Source: Apteryx mantelli (taxonomy: Eukaryota > Chordata > Aves > Apterygiformes > Apterygidae). Taken from it: 64,000 nt of DNA. The notes beneath the pieces were generated by a model. That model searched no databases and was not told the DNA's origin. It worked only from the letters and a program-made list of their open reading frames with translations. Every line of letters begins with the position of its first letter. Position 1 is the first letter of the stretch. Location of the stretch: NCBI RefSeq assembly GCF_036417845.1, contig NC_089979.1:23687958-23751957 (forward strand), given 5' to 3'. Shown one piece after another: positions 35,911-50,700 of this stretch. Position numbers and translations under genes: made by a program.

Positions 35911-38900
35911 GTTTGGGGCTCTGAATCGCATCCTTAGGCAGCACTCAGCACAGGCCTGCAAAGAGGAGAGTCAGTCCCAGGAGACACAGAATTAGGGCCC
36001 TTGTCTCTCTCTGGCGTTGCCTGCGGGTTGGCTCAGTGCATAGGGAATAAGTGAGCTCTGGGGACAGTCATCTTAAACTTAACTATGCCATGTCAGCACG
36101 CTAAGGGCTTTCTGGTATTTGACCTTTGTGCCTGCCTTTCTTCTACACATTTGTTGAAGAGCCTATGAAATATCTGGCTTCAGCTGAGGGAAAACTAAAT
36201 ATTTTTGTTTGGATAGTACCTCCTGAGGAACAGATGCTTGGAGCCAGCTAGCAGCTAGTCCAGTGAGTTTAATGTCTAATGGCATTTAAAAGCTGTGTGG
36301 GTTTAATCCTGTATATGTGAGTGTCATTAAGACTGCATTGTGTCTATTGTAGTTTTGGGCTTTGGACACACGTCACCACCTAGTTGAGGAGATGACTCCT
36401 CCAAAATTGCTCTCTATTACGTTTTACCACCCTCCTCACGGCATTTCTGTTTTGCCTGCTGAGTTACTGTTACCCATTTACTCCCCCATCTATTTTAGTT
36501 AAATTAAACTTAAACTGTACATTAGTGGAAATGCAGTAGAAAACAATCACACTGGCAGCTCAGCTGGCAACAGTAAGGGAGCTGGAACCAATGGAATATT
36601 TTCAGCTCCTACAAGGGGCAAGCCAAATCTCTTCCTTGTGTGTTAAGAAAGTTTTGCATGTTGCTTTAAAATCTGACCAAAAAAACGTCGGGCTAAATAT
36701 CAACCTCTTTTGCCCATTTAGTGGGAGAGGGAAAATCTTTTGTAATAGCAGTCTTAGCTGTTATCTGTGCCACTGCTGCCCATAATGATGTGGACAGAGG
36801 AACAGCTTATACAGAGAAGTTAGAGCCTGAACACCTCTCGCAGGCCTCACATTTTAGATTTTTTTTATCTTTGCAATATTTCATAATGATTAACATTTGT
36901 CGCAACTGTGTTAGTGTGTGTGTGTCTGTAAGTAAAGCTCTCAGCCCAGCAGGACTCCATCACAACTTTCGGGCTTTGGAAATATTCATTTTATATCAGC
37001 AATGATGGCAAACAGAAGGCTCAACCATCCTGATTAATTAATCCCCATACAGCACCTCCTAGCAACCAAAAGTTGTTTTTCTAACACTTCTAGCTGAGAC
37101 TTGTAAGAGCATAACTTAACCACATGGGAATGCACTATCTCATTCTTATGAGCTCAGAAGTCTTTAAAGGAAACATTACCTACATATATGCTTTCCCTGA
37201 GATGCCATCAGTGGCTGGAAGGACTGGATGACCATCGGACAGACTAGTCACAGCAGACAGAAAAGGTCTCATGCCAAAGTATGTATTTATGATTACCAAC
37301 TCTTCCGGTCTCCCAAAAGGCTGATGAAGCCACCCAGCCAGACCATGACTCCACGTTTCCACTACAGGAAAGTGTAAGCAACTCCAGAGAACAAAACTGG
37401 TACCTTTCTAAAAAATATGTAAAACACTGAATTTCCGTCACTCCGTTTGTACAGTGTAAAGTGTTCATACTGACTCTCTAGTACACCCATTACAGTAGCA
37501 ATATAGCCTCCAGCAACGAAATTTCCCAAATCTAGTAGTGAGCACAATGTGGCGTCCCACCACTAAATCTGCTTTCAGTAGCATTACATTAAAACTCTTC
37601 TTGACTTGGCATTGACAGGTTATTATGACATTACTTAAGTATGTATGTAACTTTGGGTTTTCAAGGTGCATCTTTTACTAGAAAATCTTAGCCAAGCAAA
37701 GCTAGCAGTGAGAATGATCTCAGGCATCCGTAAATGTGAGGAAAAAAGTAGCTGATTTCCAGTATTTACACTTGAGACAAACCAGGAGACTCTGCAATCA
37801 ATTTAATTGATTCACCTAGAGTAACTATTTTACATTTAAATGCATATCCACATGCTGTGTTTTACCAGCTACAGGAGGTCAGTGTATATGTTCTTTGCTG
37901 AAGTTAATTAACAAGAGAAGCAGAAATTGATATCATAATTAATTAATTTTTAATGTTCTTTGTCACAGGGAAGCCCTAGGAGTGTGCTTATAACCAGTGA
38001 AATCCCCAGGAAGTAGGGCTATATGCAAAAGGAGACCATTTGGGATTAAGGCCCCTATTTGGAGTCACAAACTCAGAGCTTGAAGTTACACGTGATGGAT
38101 GGGACTGACACTTAACAGCTGCAAATTAATTCTGTTAGCGGTGAGTGCGCAAAAGGGAGCCTCTGGAGTCTGCATCGAAGTTATCAGTGACTACAAATTT
38201 CTGTTCTAACACTTGTAACTGATTTTTTGAATTCTAACAACTTGGGGTTTAATTCTGTATTTTAGCATAGTAAAATGTATTTCATTTTTATTTTCTCCAG
38301 TTTTGAGAGGGATTTCAAAGTGGTCTGGGAAATGCTGGCACTCTTCGCTCTAGACAGCATTGTATTATCCATTTATAATATCAGGGATTCCTTATAAGAT
38401 ATTCCTCTTCTGAGCAGCACGCCAAGTCACCATGATGCCATCTTCTCCACGTTTCTCCTCTCGCACACAGTTCTAGTGTTTCCTCGCTCCAAATATGTGA
38501 CTCCCTTCCTAAAAAGGTGGCAGACCTTTCTCTACCCTTTCCCCCAGCCTCACTTGCGGACCAGACATGAAGTGAGAAACCCAAACCTCTCCCTGTCAGA
38601 CTGACTGCAGAGGTTTTCTTTCACCAAGGTAAAAAGCAGGAAGGCAGAGATTTCTTCTGAGAAAGCAGGGGACAGAGCTGTCCTCCCACTTTGCGCTCGC
38701 TCACACCTCTCGGGGATCCTCTGCCCTCTCAGTGTCCCATGAGAAGCTCCAGGGATGCAGAGGGCAAACAGACACATGCTTCCAGGGCTCTTATCTGCTT
38801 GGTGGTTCCAGAAAAAAAGGTAAATCTGAGACTGAGCAGTGCTGGAGGATCTCGCTGACGGGCGTCCCCCGCCGGGCAGCCCAGAGGGGAGCTGCCACTG

Positions 38901-41900
38901 CACCGCCGGTCCGTTGCAGCAGCAGCAGGGCACAGTGCTCTGAGCAGCCACGGGACAAAGCGACAGAGCCCACGCGAGGGCCAAAACCCAGGCGCTGGGC
39001 TCAAGCACAGGGCACGAGACAGCTGCCTTCTCTGCAAGGCAGTGCAAGATTGGGGCTTCTTATCAGCACAACAGATCACCACAGCTGTTGTTCGTTACAG
39101 ATTGCATACCAAATTCTTTATACCAGAAGCTGTAAGAACAAAGTGCCATATGTTTCCTGGCTTTGAAATCATGTGGGGAGATGGAGGAGGGGGAGAAAAG
39201 ATGCTGAATACCATCTGGTTGAAAGCAAGCCATTACCTTTCCACCTGCTGTGCACAGGGGCTGGTGTGTGTCCACATCCCCCAGCCCCTGGCTACAGCCC
39301 CTCACTCGCTGTGGCTGTGTGACCAGGAAAGGTGCCGCTGCCAGCAGGGGAACCTGGGAGCATCAGAGGAGATCAGTACAGATAGTGCATTATTCCCAGC
39401 AACTCCTTTCCAGTCTAAGAGGAACATCTGCTGAGTGTAACTTCAAATTCTCCTTCCCAACTCCTGGCTTTTGCTTCCTGACCTATTTTTCTGTATTTGT
39501 CCCACGTTCAAAGTGCAGTAAATTGCAGTGTGCATCCTCTTTTAAGATGCACATAACACCGTTTGGAGAGAAAGGCTCCCACTGAGGATGTTCTGCAGGG
39601 CCTTGGTGGGAGCCTCTGGCAGGTTCAGCTCCTGCCAGGACGCAGCAGGCACTTCAGGTGTAGCAGGACGGCCCAGGAAAGCCTCCCTTCCCCAGGTGCA
39701 GAATACTGCAGTATCTCGTCTCTGGGAAAGGCAGGTGCTACCTCAGGAGGACCTTCAAGATGGATTATCCAACCAAGCAGCCAAACCTCCCACGGAGTTC
39801 AAAGCGCAGTGGGAACCGTGATACAGTAGCCACCAACCACCTTTCGCAGGGGCGAGAAGGGGCTAACCCAGGCCCAGAGCGTGCTTGCAGCCCAGCCTCC
39901 AGCTCATGTGTTCCCTGAGGGAGATTCACAGGGCAGTATGTCTCAACAGATGACCTGCCTGTGCAGTGAAGCATCCCTCTTGTTATTCCCTTCCTTCCTG
40001 TCCCATACGCCAAAGGAGGAAGTCTGCACAGAGACCATCCTCTCTACTTCAGGACATAAAGGGAGCAACTGGGTCCAACCTGTAGATAAGTCAATGGGAG
40101 GGGAGTTTGCAGGCTAGCTTCAGAGCTCAGGTTCAGAGTAACTTTGGGTTTTTTACCAGTTGGCAGGACAACCATGCTCAGCTACCCCCCAACAGGACCT
40201 GCTGCTGACAAGTGCTGGTAGCGGCCAGGGACAGGACACTGGGCAATTCATTTTAACTTGTCAAGAAACTTGTCTGTGCATCAGCCCCACTGGCAAAGAC
40301 TGAACCTACTGTCAGTAGGTACTCACAGGTCTGGGCAAAGCAGAACAGCAACTTTTGCTAATAATAACCTCTACTATGGATTTCTGGTCACCAGAAGTTA
40401 TCTACCAGGAACATTGCAGAGTGAAATGGAGAAATTGGCACCTACCTCACTGCTAGTAGACAGTTATCAGTGACACATAACAAATGTTTCCCTGTGTTTT
40501 CCTAGACTTTTCCCTATGCCTTTTCTCTGATGGTGCTTTTTTGGTTCTTAGAAATGCACTTCAAACATGTCACCAAACTGAAATCAACCCAGCTAGTGTT
40601 GGTTTGGATGCTATAACAGATATGAGTTAGGAAGAGGTGCACTGTTCATGTGGTGAGCACCCTGAGGTGGAGCAGAAGCTGAGTAACATAAGAGGAGAGA
40701 AAATGAGCAACTCGGGGAGAGCCACCCTAGATTCTTCCTTAGCAGATCAACGCTCTGGGTCTTAAGCTTTCTGTTCTGGCCCCAGCTGAGCACTCTTAGG
40801 ATATGATGACACCTAGGCATAAGGAAAAAGCAACTGGAGAATGCCAGACTTGCTTGAACTGGCCCTGAGCATATTCATGATTCGGAAAAAACAATGGGCC
40901 AAACTTGAAGCATTGTTCCTCTCTGCTCAGTTCTTACTCAAGGATTTCAGGAGAAGAGTAGCCTGAAAAGAAATTTTGTGTGTGGTCTCAAGATTTTATT
41001 GCCTAACTGTAATGCAGTAAGAATTAATTCTGTCCCATGGGATTCTGGCCCTCCCAAAGAAAAGCCAAGATCCTGGTCCCTGGTATGATGATGCAAAGTG
41101 GCCAAATGTGGCAATGGATAGAGTTGGGACCTTCCATGGTCTTCACCACCACTCAGGGCATGTCCGAAGGTTATAATGTAGCAAACTCTTTGAACTATTA
41201 CCAGGCACTGTAATTTAGACAAGTCCTCAGGCTGACTTAAATTACTGATGAGATTCTACTTTCTTCTGCTAGCCCTGGAGATTAAAGGAATACAGCAGTG
41301 TTATGCAGTCACTGCGGTCTCTCCCTCCTGGCTGGTTAGCACACCTTGGAGAAAGATGCCAGCATTAGCCAGACTTGCCAAGACACAGGTGCTTCGAAAC
41401 AGCATTATAGCACCAAGCTTTTTGGTGCCTTACCCATGTTTGGAATCCATGGCCCTGAGTTAGGTACATAGGTACTCTGCAATGTTTAGAGAGAGCTGAG
41501 TACCTAAAACTGGGATTCACAAATGTCTACAGCATTAGGAGAAAGATGCAAGGGTGTTCCCAGCTTGTGGACCCCCAGGGGTTTCATAGTGGCAAGCTTT
41601 AAGAAACTTGATGCAGACCTGAGATTATCCCCATGAGTTTAAAACACCACATAGGTATTTAAAGACTTTAGACATTTCCCAGAAGAGACTGCAGTGGTAG
41701 AGGGATTTTAAGATTCTAGATCTTTAGGTGCTTATAGTAGCACTTGGACAGCACTTAGGTAACAGGATACTTTTGCTGACATAATCTTTACTGCCTGCAT
41801 TGAGTTCCACTTGCTGTCAGACATCCACAACAGGGTGTCGATTGCAGCTATGAGTTACAACCACGGTCTTTTACATCAGTTATAAACCCACATGGCTCTC

Positions 41901-44355
41901 TTCACTGAAAGGTATAATCACATCGTAATTCATTTACAACAGAGCTGTTCACCAGACCAACATGTACATCATCGATTTCAATACAGAAAAATGGCAGTCG
42001 TGCCTTACTTCTGCCTGGAAGCAGCAGTCAGCTTCACATAAAGTCTTTATAGGAAAGTCTCCTTTCTGGCCACAAGCACTCCTGATGCTTGGCAGGATAA
42101 TGGTCCTATGTCATCCTTACCTTTGAGGGCTCCCTTTAACACCCATCCCATAATCCAGCGCTACATGCTCTCTCATGAAGGGCTTTGCAGTCTCTCTCCT
42201 TAAATCCTGCTGTACAGTCACTTAAGCACTGCATAACGCAGATAAACTAGTGTGAGCAGCTGCTGCCACCCTCAGGTCACTCTTGCATAAAAGCTCTCTT
42301 TCAGCTTTTGGTGACTTGTCTCTAAAAAAAATAATTACAAGCAAACTCAGCAAAGTCATCGGCCAAAATGACTTTTGCACCTTATTGGCATGATGACACT
42401 GCTTGCCATGGATGAATCAAGTTTTTTTAATCTAAAATGTGCTATGTAAGATCAGGAGCAGAGGCAGCTCTGACATGGATGGAGCAGATGCAAGAGGACT
42501 GTCAGGGCCACAGTAACATCACATGACTGAGCTGGTTTCCTTGAGCTGTTTCAGGTCCAGAATTGAGACTGCAGTGCAGACCTGCAGCCACAGAGAAGCA
42601 CCTATTTCCTCACTGCTGCACGATGCCTCAACTCTCTGCTACCCAAAAACCTCCAAGCCAGGAATACCTGGACAACAGGCCAGTCACCTGCATCAGGCTT
42701 GCAGGAACAAGAAGCTCCAAACAAGCTGTGGTCTTGGGAAGGTGTTAGCTGCAAGGGCTGGAACAGCAAGAGGGAAACAAAACCAGAGCTAAGGAAGGGG
42801 ATGGCCTAAAGTCACCTTCATTTCCCACCTCCAAACCCCCAGGTAAATCCACAGATGGATTAGACACACACATACCATTACACTCCTTTTCCCAGCAGTA
42901 AGAGTGCATTTGCAGCTAGACTCCCAGCTGTGGTAAAGGTTGGAAAAGAGTGCTTGTGTCAAGCAATCTTAATTAGTTTTTAACAAGTATTTTGCTTGCA
43001 TTTATACCACCACACACCACAACTGCATCAACTTGTACCAGCTGAGAAGCGTAGGTCTTGACACACTTGAGATGAGATAACCATGGGGAAAATTCAGACA
43101 TGCTGCAAGCTCCTGTATTGCTCTGAAGGCAGCCAGTGCCTCTCCTTGGTTCCAGGCGTGCAGTGCTGCTGGAGCAGGGATGAGTTCAGCTGAGTAAACT
43201 TAGGTTCTGCACACTCATTTGTAACCAGAAGGCTGACTTTTGCTGCCTTGCTAGTTAAACAACAATCAATTTGAAGGTGGGCAAAATCTTTGTTCCTATT
43301 GCTCTCCTGCTGTACCTATGATCTTTCCAGCTCTGTGATACTTCTATAATTCTCCTCTGAAGAAAAAAAGAACTTAATTGTCTGGAGTCCACTTTTACTG
43401 GCACATACAAACACACAACTAAATAAACCATGTCTTGGGAAAAACTTTATGTCCTCCTTGATTGTGTACACTTAAGGACATTGCTAGTGGTGAGAATTTT
43501 CCCTGGAAGCTTGTTTCCAGTGATTCCCTGCACACTGAAATAGAGAGGAAGTAAAAATTCTTCTCCAAACAGGTTTTGCTCATAAGCGTTTCAACTCAGC
43601 ATGGTCAGCAGTATTTTTATCCCCAGCATATTCTTCTCTCCTAGTATTTGTTTGATTCTGAGACCATCATAGCTGCTAGGGAATGAAAGCTCTAGCAAGG
43701 TGATTTCTGAGCTCTGCTTATCTTTCAAGTTAAAGTTGAGACTTTACAACTTACAACACTTTAGCAAGACCTCAAAGACCTTTTCAGGCCACTAAAGCTT
43801 GCAACATACTTGGGAGAGGGGGGCAGATATGGACTACTATGGCTTTGGGGTATTATTTTTTAATTTTACGGTTTATTTTTATTTTTAATTTTATAGTTAT
43901 GCAAGGACAGAAGGACTCAATGACCATACAAAGCCATGGCTAAAAGCAGCTTGGGGAAAGCTGGTGTTAAAATTTCAAGTAGCCCTCAGGTTTAGGCATT
44001 CTTTCACTGTCCACTGACACACCAAAGACTCCTTGGTTAACACAGGCTCCTGGGAGCTGCCTCTCCCACTCTGACACCCAGCACTACCAACTCCCAAAGC
44101 TATCCTCTTGGCTTAGTAAAAGAAGACCTCACAACCCCTTCCAGGCCTGTATTTCATAATGCTAGTATCAAGTCTCCCACCACAAAACAGAATTCCTGAA
44201 TTCTTTTCATATCAAATTTTTAAATCTCATGGTTCCTGACCAGATCCTATTGTCTAAATACATCACAGATTTTAAATCCCAAGGAACTTCTGAAGACAGT
44301 CGGTGGCTGTTTTCCCTCACAGATTCATACTTTCTCCATATGCCTAATGAAGTCC
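35911..44355. other. Middle part of the GEM-RAD54B spacer
   Basis: No supportable gene. A short (TG)n run lies near 36914-36923. A GC- and CpG-richer block at about 38690-39020 produces the longest open frames of the window on both strands. The stretch 41455-41770, with repeated GGTACATAGGTAC, GAGTACCTAAAA and TTTAGGTGCTTA motifs, may be a relic of the same old sauropsid repeat class. Confidence 0.55.
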
Positions 44356-44357
44356 AG

Positions 44358-44702
44358 AGGATCACTGAATGACAGAACAATTTAGATTGGAAGGAACCTT
44401 TGGAGGTCACCTAGTCGAACCCTCTACTCCAAGTAGGGCCAACTTCAAAGTTAGATCAGGTTGCTCAGGACCTTGTCCAGTACAGTTTTGAAAACTGCTA
44501 AGGACAGAAATTCCATAGCCTTCTGAGAGACCTGTTTCAGTGTTACTCTCTCTTACTGTGAATTTTTTTTCCTCATATCCAGTCAGAATTTTTCCTTCTG
44601 CAGTTAGTAACTGTTGTCTCTTGTCCTTTTGCAGTCCACCTCTGACAAATGTCTACATCATCTTCTCTATAAACCCTAGGTCAGACCTTCCCCTTGTACA
44701 GC
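44358..44702 (-). mobile_element. CR1 LINE 3' end
   Basis: Read on the plus strand it begins ATCACTGAATGACAGAACAA, then TTGGAAGGAACCTTTGGAGGTCACCTAGTCGAACCC, AGATCAGGTTGCTCAGGACCTTGTCCAG and CCTGTTTCAGTGTTACTCTC. This is the reverse complement of the CR1 3' region with its GATTCT-type end, so the element runs on the minus strand. It is the clearest avian-type repeat in the window. Confidence 0.88.
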
Positions 44703-47700
44703 CAATTGTTGCATACAATTTGATTAATTTATCTTCACACTACTGCTAACAGGTGAGGAATTATTAACCACACTCTAGAGATGGAGAATAGAGACACACA
44801 AAATTTAAAGTCAAAGACATCCACTAATTTGGAATGCCCCTTTTGAGGCAAGTGGGACCAGACTTCCATAATAGAAAGCACTAATTCTGTTCACATCAAT
44901 TGCAAAACTTCTTTTGCCAGTCAGACTGAAAGTTATCAGAAAACAAGAAAATGTAAGTAGTGATTCTCTTAGACAACTTTGATTTTAATGGCTTGCTCTG
45001 ATGCACAACCAAGAAGTTCCAGTCTCCTTGGGCTGTAGTTAGGTGCCTTAACCTGTGACCCTCTTTCTTCTTTTTGCAACTCTCTGCTTTATTCGTCACA
45101 TACTTTCAGACTGAAACAACAACTGTTTTACAATGACCTTCTTTATTACACAGATTCAACTTTTTCCCAGATCACTGTCCATCCTCTTAGCTGAATGAGG
45201 CAAGAAAACAGAACACGTGTTCATGCAGGACTTCATTATGATGCATATTTACAAGGCCATGAAAAACCCACAAGACCACTTTAATCCAATGCTTGCAGCT
45301 GGCAAAACAGTATTTATATCCTTTAAGAGTCTCTGCTGCAATGAAGGTTGTAAATATTTTCATCTGGATCATACTTTCAAATTTTCAGTGATTCACAAAT
45401 CACTAGCAAAGAGAATTCAGTTACTCTGTAAAAGCTCATAGATGTCAGCTGAGAGGAAACAATCACTTTACCAATGACTTCATAGCTATTTGCTAAGAGA
45501 GGGAAAATGGTGAGACTCAGGAATCACGGGGTCCATTACAGAAGCTAGAGAAGAGCATTCTCCCCTGTTTCACCAAAACTTCTGCTCCTTTCTTTTTAGT
45601 GGTGGTATCTGGTTCCAACTTCGGTTTCTTCACTGTCTTATCCCCATCCATCCTGCTCACTCAGCAGGACCTAGCCTTCCTTGGCTTCTCTACTTGACTC
45701 TAATGCCCATTTTAGCCTTTGTCTACCCAGTTTCAGCCCTCCCTCCTACCTGTCTATCTCCTTGCTCCCCTAGCTCCCCTCCACTTCCTTTTCTCTCTCT
45801 ACCCCAAACCTGATTGTACCAGTTCCCTTATCCCATATCACCTGGCCTTCTCTTTGGGCCTGGTTTTACTGCTCTGAATTGACTCTTCCTCCTTAAGGCT
45901 GGTGGGATGTTGGTAGGGTGATTTAACATGCAGATGAGACACTTCCGTGTTGCCAGCTGCTGCATTTGGACCCTGCCCAGCAGAGAACAACTGAAAGCAA
46001 GAATTACAGAAAGAATCCTTTCAAATAACTCCAGACCTTTGGGTCAGACTGTATTTAGTCACTCTGTGGATGTGGTGTATACAGGGGCTGATCACAGGTA
46101 AAAGCTATAAGGGAATGCAGCCTGCTCAAATTAGTAATCTCTAGCAGTTGTGAGCCTCGCACAAGCCGAATGTGGAAGGAATCAGAAGATGTTTTAGCTG
46201 CTCAGAAGGAAGTCTTTACCATACATGTTCCTAATGCCTTTTTTTTTTTGCACAGATTTATAAACTTGACTACATTGGTGCAGATTCTAAGGGGAATAGT
46301 GGAAAACATTCTAACACAAAAGTCATGCCTGTTCCTCTCATCTCTTCCATCTCTCTTTTAAGTCCTAAGCCATAATATGAAGGTGGGAAAGCATTTCAGC
46401 AGAAGGGTTTCAAGTTCTGGAATATAGACAAAACTAACTATTTTCTCCTACCCACATTCCTACGAATGGATCAGTCATTTTTTTCAGAAGCTTTCAGTTC
46501 AACACAAAAATATATCATCCTGGCAGCAGAAAATGATGGGGAAAATTTTAGTCCAAACATGAAAAGTTTCAAAGTAACAAGTGAATGAGAAAAGTGCTCT
46601 ATGGCAGGAAGTATTGGGAAGCTTTAGCATTACAAAATACTGCTGACCCTTCTACATTTGTAGTAAATATGTCAAATTTGTAATTGGTATAAGCAAGCCA
46701 CAAAGTTTCATCTACTTAACTCAATGACTTGGACATCCAGTCCATATCCCAACTCTGCAAGGTTTATGGATAAACCTTGACCCATCAACAAAACCCTGTT
46801 GTCTTAATGAGGCTCTGTCCAGACCTGTGTGTTAAAACCAGTCATGCAACAGGATGAAAACCCCAGCAAAGGCAACAGGTTCCAACTGGAGGGAGGAAAT
46901 TTCAGGTTGCAGTTTTTACTCTTTGGCAAGCCCCATCCGTCAAACAAAACCTTCAAAAGTGAAGGGCCATGAGGGAGCTTGTTGCTACGTGACATAACTC
47001 ACACTCTAGAAAACTAAAAACTGGCCCAAGGCAGGCATAATAAAGAGAAAAGAAAGACCTTCGATTAACTGACAGAAAAAAACAAAAATACTAGTTTGTA
47101 GGGGCACAGGCATTTGTCCCAGTGACTGACATCTTCCCTATTTGGAAGGAAATGAATTAAAGGAGAATGAAGAGTATATGTTATCAAGTGGGTGTAAATC
47201 AAACTAGGCAAACAAAAGAGCATAGGGAGAACTCAAGCTGACATTGAGGGAGAAGAGACTGAAAGAAGCAAAGACAGCTGATACTTATAAATAGACATAT
47301 AGATTTCAACATATTGATGAAAAGCTGGGTGAAAGATAGTAGCAACCAATATATCTAATCAGGGAAGTTTCTAGTAAAATACTTGTAAGATGGCTATAGT
47401 GTTCCATATTATTTATCTGGGTCCTGATTCTGTGGTGCTTGTGCAAACATTTATTGCCACTTAGCCCCTTGAGAGTGAAACACTGCATCATACATTGTGA
47501 ATTCTGTAGGTACAGTAAATTCTGTCTATGCTTTTAAGAGACCAGTCTAGCTTTTGTACTAACAGTACACAAGGCCTTGCTAAAAACAGATTTCAATTCA
47601 GTTCATCCTTCAGTTATTGTACAAAGCCAAAAGTGGTTTTCCTCAGTGTTTTGTGTAGCCTTCCCACATCTTTTAGCCACAAGCACATTATTTAAGCCAC

Positions 47701-50700
47701 ACATAAACAACCATGATTTACATCAAATTTTCATTCAGTGGAAAGCACATGAAAGAACTACTTTCCTTTTGTGTGTGCCTGCAAGGGCTGGAATCTCTCT
47801 TTGCAAATTCCTGCTGGAAACCCCAGGCAGCTGAAAAAGTCTGTTCCATATCTGGCATTTTAAGAAATTCCTGTGAGTTTATTCCATTACAGAATCATTC
47901 AGTCACCATTTGGCACCCTTTCTGCAGCAGATGACAAGTCAAGGAACTTCATGATCTCTGAAAAAGGCAGATCCTTAACTAGACTTGATGTCAGCATCTT
48001 GTGATAATGCAAAATACGTCTGTTGCAGTTATCATAAAAATTTGTATGACACCCAAAGCTATACATTTCTTTGACAATAATTGAATGATTGAATCCACAT
48101 TGAATATAATTTGGATTGTTAGTCTGCAAGTGAAAAACAACATGGAATCATGATCTGAATTACAAAAAGAAAAAAAGGGGGCCAGTATATGTAAAAATTG
48201 AATCAACAAAAACAGTCATATGGAACTGGTTAATAGAACTTGATGTTGCACTAAGAAATAAATAAAATAACCACCTCTTCTACTTTTTAAAATCAGGGTA
48301 GGTCTAAATCCAGAACATACAGTACACTTGTCTTCTTGGCAGTATGCCCTGAACCAGAATAACAGAATTCCTCTAAAATCACCTCCTCCCAGCTGCAAGC
48401 TGGCAAGGAACAGAACATCGATTGCTGAATCTGAGGGCTGGTTGACAACACTCCTTGCCCAGTGGGATTCAGAGCTCTGAAGCAGCCATTCAAAGATTAG
48501 CAGACTGTTCCCTGAGAAGATGTGTATATCATCTTTGTGATCTGTTCCTCTGCTAGAGTGAGCACTTGCTCTCTAAGCCCACTGGTGCAAACCAGCTCAA
48601 ATCTGTGTTATTCAGTGTGAGTGCTCTCTAACACACCTAGACTGCAATTCAGAGGATGCTGATGGTTACTAACTTGATAACCCCCAAACTTTCACATCAA
48701 ACTTTTCACGGTCCGTTTAGCAGGCACTGCACTCACCCCTTGCTGCCTCATGCACACCACCATTCTCCATAAATATTAACTGATTCTGTAGCACTGATAA
48801 ATGCCAAACACTAGTTGGCAACCTTTGCTTAGCATTTGTTGAAAAGATAAGCTACCTGCCATTGTGCTTACAATTGTGGTCTCTGCTGCTCTCGTTTCTC
48901 TTGCAGCACTCAAGAAGCCACCACTTCAGAGCTATTGCTAGGCCTGCTTCATGCTTTGGGGTGGATCCATGTGAATGACCACTAGGCAGATGAAACTTTG
49001 CATCTGGCAAAAACTAGAATAGGCAGCCAAGGACATCAACTAACACCTTGTGTTTCAAGCACTGCACTAGGACACAGCTGTGACTTCAACAGCCCTAGCC
49101 TCTCCCTTTCTGCAGAGCAGGATTTGGGTGCAGGAGGCTAGTAATGATTTGTGGGACCATGTGATGTAAACCCCATAGTGCTTTACACCTTGCATCACTA
49201 GCAGTAAATCCCGAAGCCACACCTGAGACCATCTCCTAGGACCTAACACTTGCCTTTCAGCACCAGCCACCTTCCTCACCCTCTGAGGTTCCAGGCATGT
49301 TAAAAGGGGCAACATGACCTTGTAGAGACTTGAAATTCTCAACATAACCTGATCAGTGAATAACCACATTAGGGTAAAATCACCATAAGGCCTTTGAAGC
49401 AGAAACCTTTCACCTATGGCTGGAGAAATTCACATCTGCATATGTTGCACCCTGTATGAAAATACAGATTATACTACAATTATGTCAGCAGGATGGGCTA
49501 ACAGTCTCATTTTGCAGGCTTTTGTAGACTACTGTGGGAGGATCACAGATGGCATAATAAATTAGAGTCTGTATTCATGCTTCCTATATCTTACACAACC
49601 TATTCTTCCAGTGAGAACTCACATTTTCCAGGAGACAACAAATTTCAGAATCAGAGTTTCAATCTGCATCATGGGTGATGCCATATGCAACCTGTTATTT
49701 GGATCATATTGTCTTTCATGAGTAACTAAGAAGCACATACATGCTGCAGTCATGCCCAGAAGTCCTAAAGGGTTAAAGACGGGTGTACATTTGGCATGCT
49801 GGAGGACTATCCAACAAGTCTTCCACTAAGCATAATCATGTAGCTCCTGCCGCCAGAGTTCTAGTGCAACTTGGCATAGCAGGGTACAGATGGAGAATCA
49901 TATCCAAGCAGTAATTGGCATTGCATGTCCTTGTAGAGGGTACTTTGGGCTTTTTAACCTTGAGACAGCATTACTTAGTGCTATAGCTCATCTCCTCATA
50001 ATTGCCACAAAGAATCCCTCTCAGGACAATGACCTGAGCCTAGATCATCTTCACACATACAGCAATATGTGTCTGGGGGCTCATCTCCTCTGACCGCAAG
50101 AACTTTATGGCAGTCCTGCAACAATTTTTATTTTATTTTTAAGCTGCCAAAAATAAAACTACCCTGCAGGCCAAGAAATAACAGGGCTTCTCTGCCAGAC
50201 TGTGTTCTGCCAGCATGCAGCTACAGTAGTATTGTGTGGATGGGTGCATGATGCAACAGCAAGTAGGATTGTCCGAGGGCAGAAATCAACATGTGAGCGT
50301 AGAAGGCCTGCTGAGATACCCCTGGACTGCCTCAGGCAGAGAAGATGAAACATGGTGTAGTGTTGACCCTGAAGCAAACTTTTTCCTGTTTCATGTCCAA
50401 GTTTCCTCAACAGTGTTTCCAGTTGGTTTGCTCCAAACCAGAGTGGACTAATGTGGGTATTCAGTGGAAATGACCAGGGTTCCACAAGCAAAACAGCAAT
50501 GGAACCATACTGGCATCCACTATTTCATGTAGATGCAAGAAACCACATATGAGATCAGCATCAGTAGAGAACAGAGAATGCTGGCATGCTTCCTACAACC
50601 AGTGACAAGAGCAGAACTTTTAGAAACTTTTGGCCAGCACAGATCCAAATATTATTGGTCTCAGATTATTATTAATTACATTAATCATTAATATAAAGAT

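Noticed and set aside
38550-39166. Overlapping open frames of 165, 144 and 117 codons on both strands
   Set aside because: They lie over a CpG-rich block where stops are rare, show no recognised domain, and overlap each other antisense. The composition explains them better than a gene does.
44760-44830. Possible reverse MIR fragment next to the CR1
   Set aside because: Only scattered words resemble the MIR core, too weak without an alignment score.
45590-45900. Pyrimidine-rich stretch considered as an LTR or processed pseudogene
   Set aside because: No LTR ends, no polypurine tract and primer-site pair, and no coding match.
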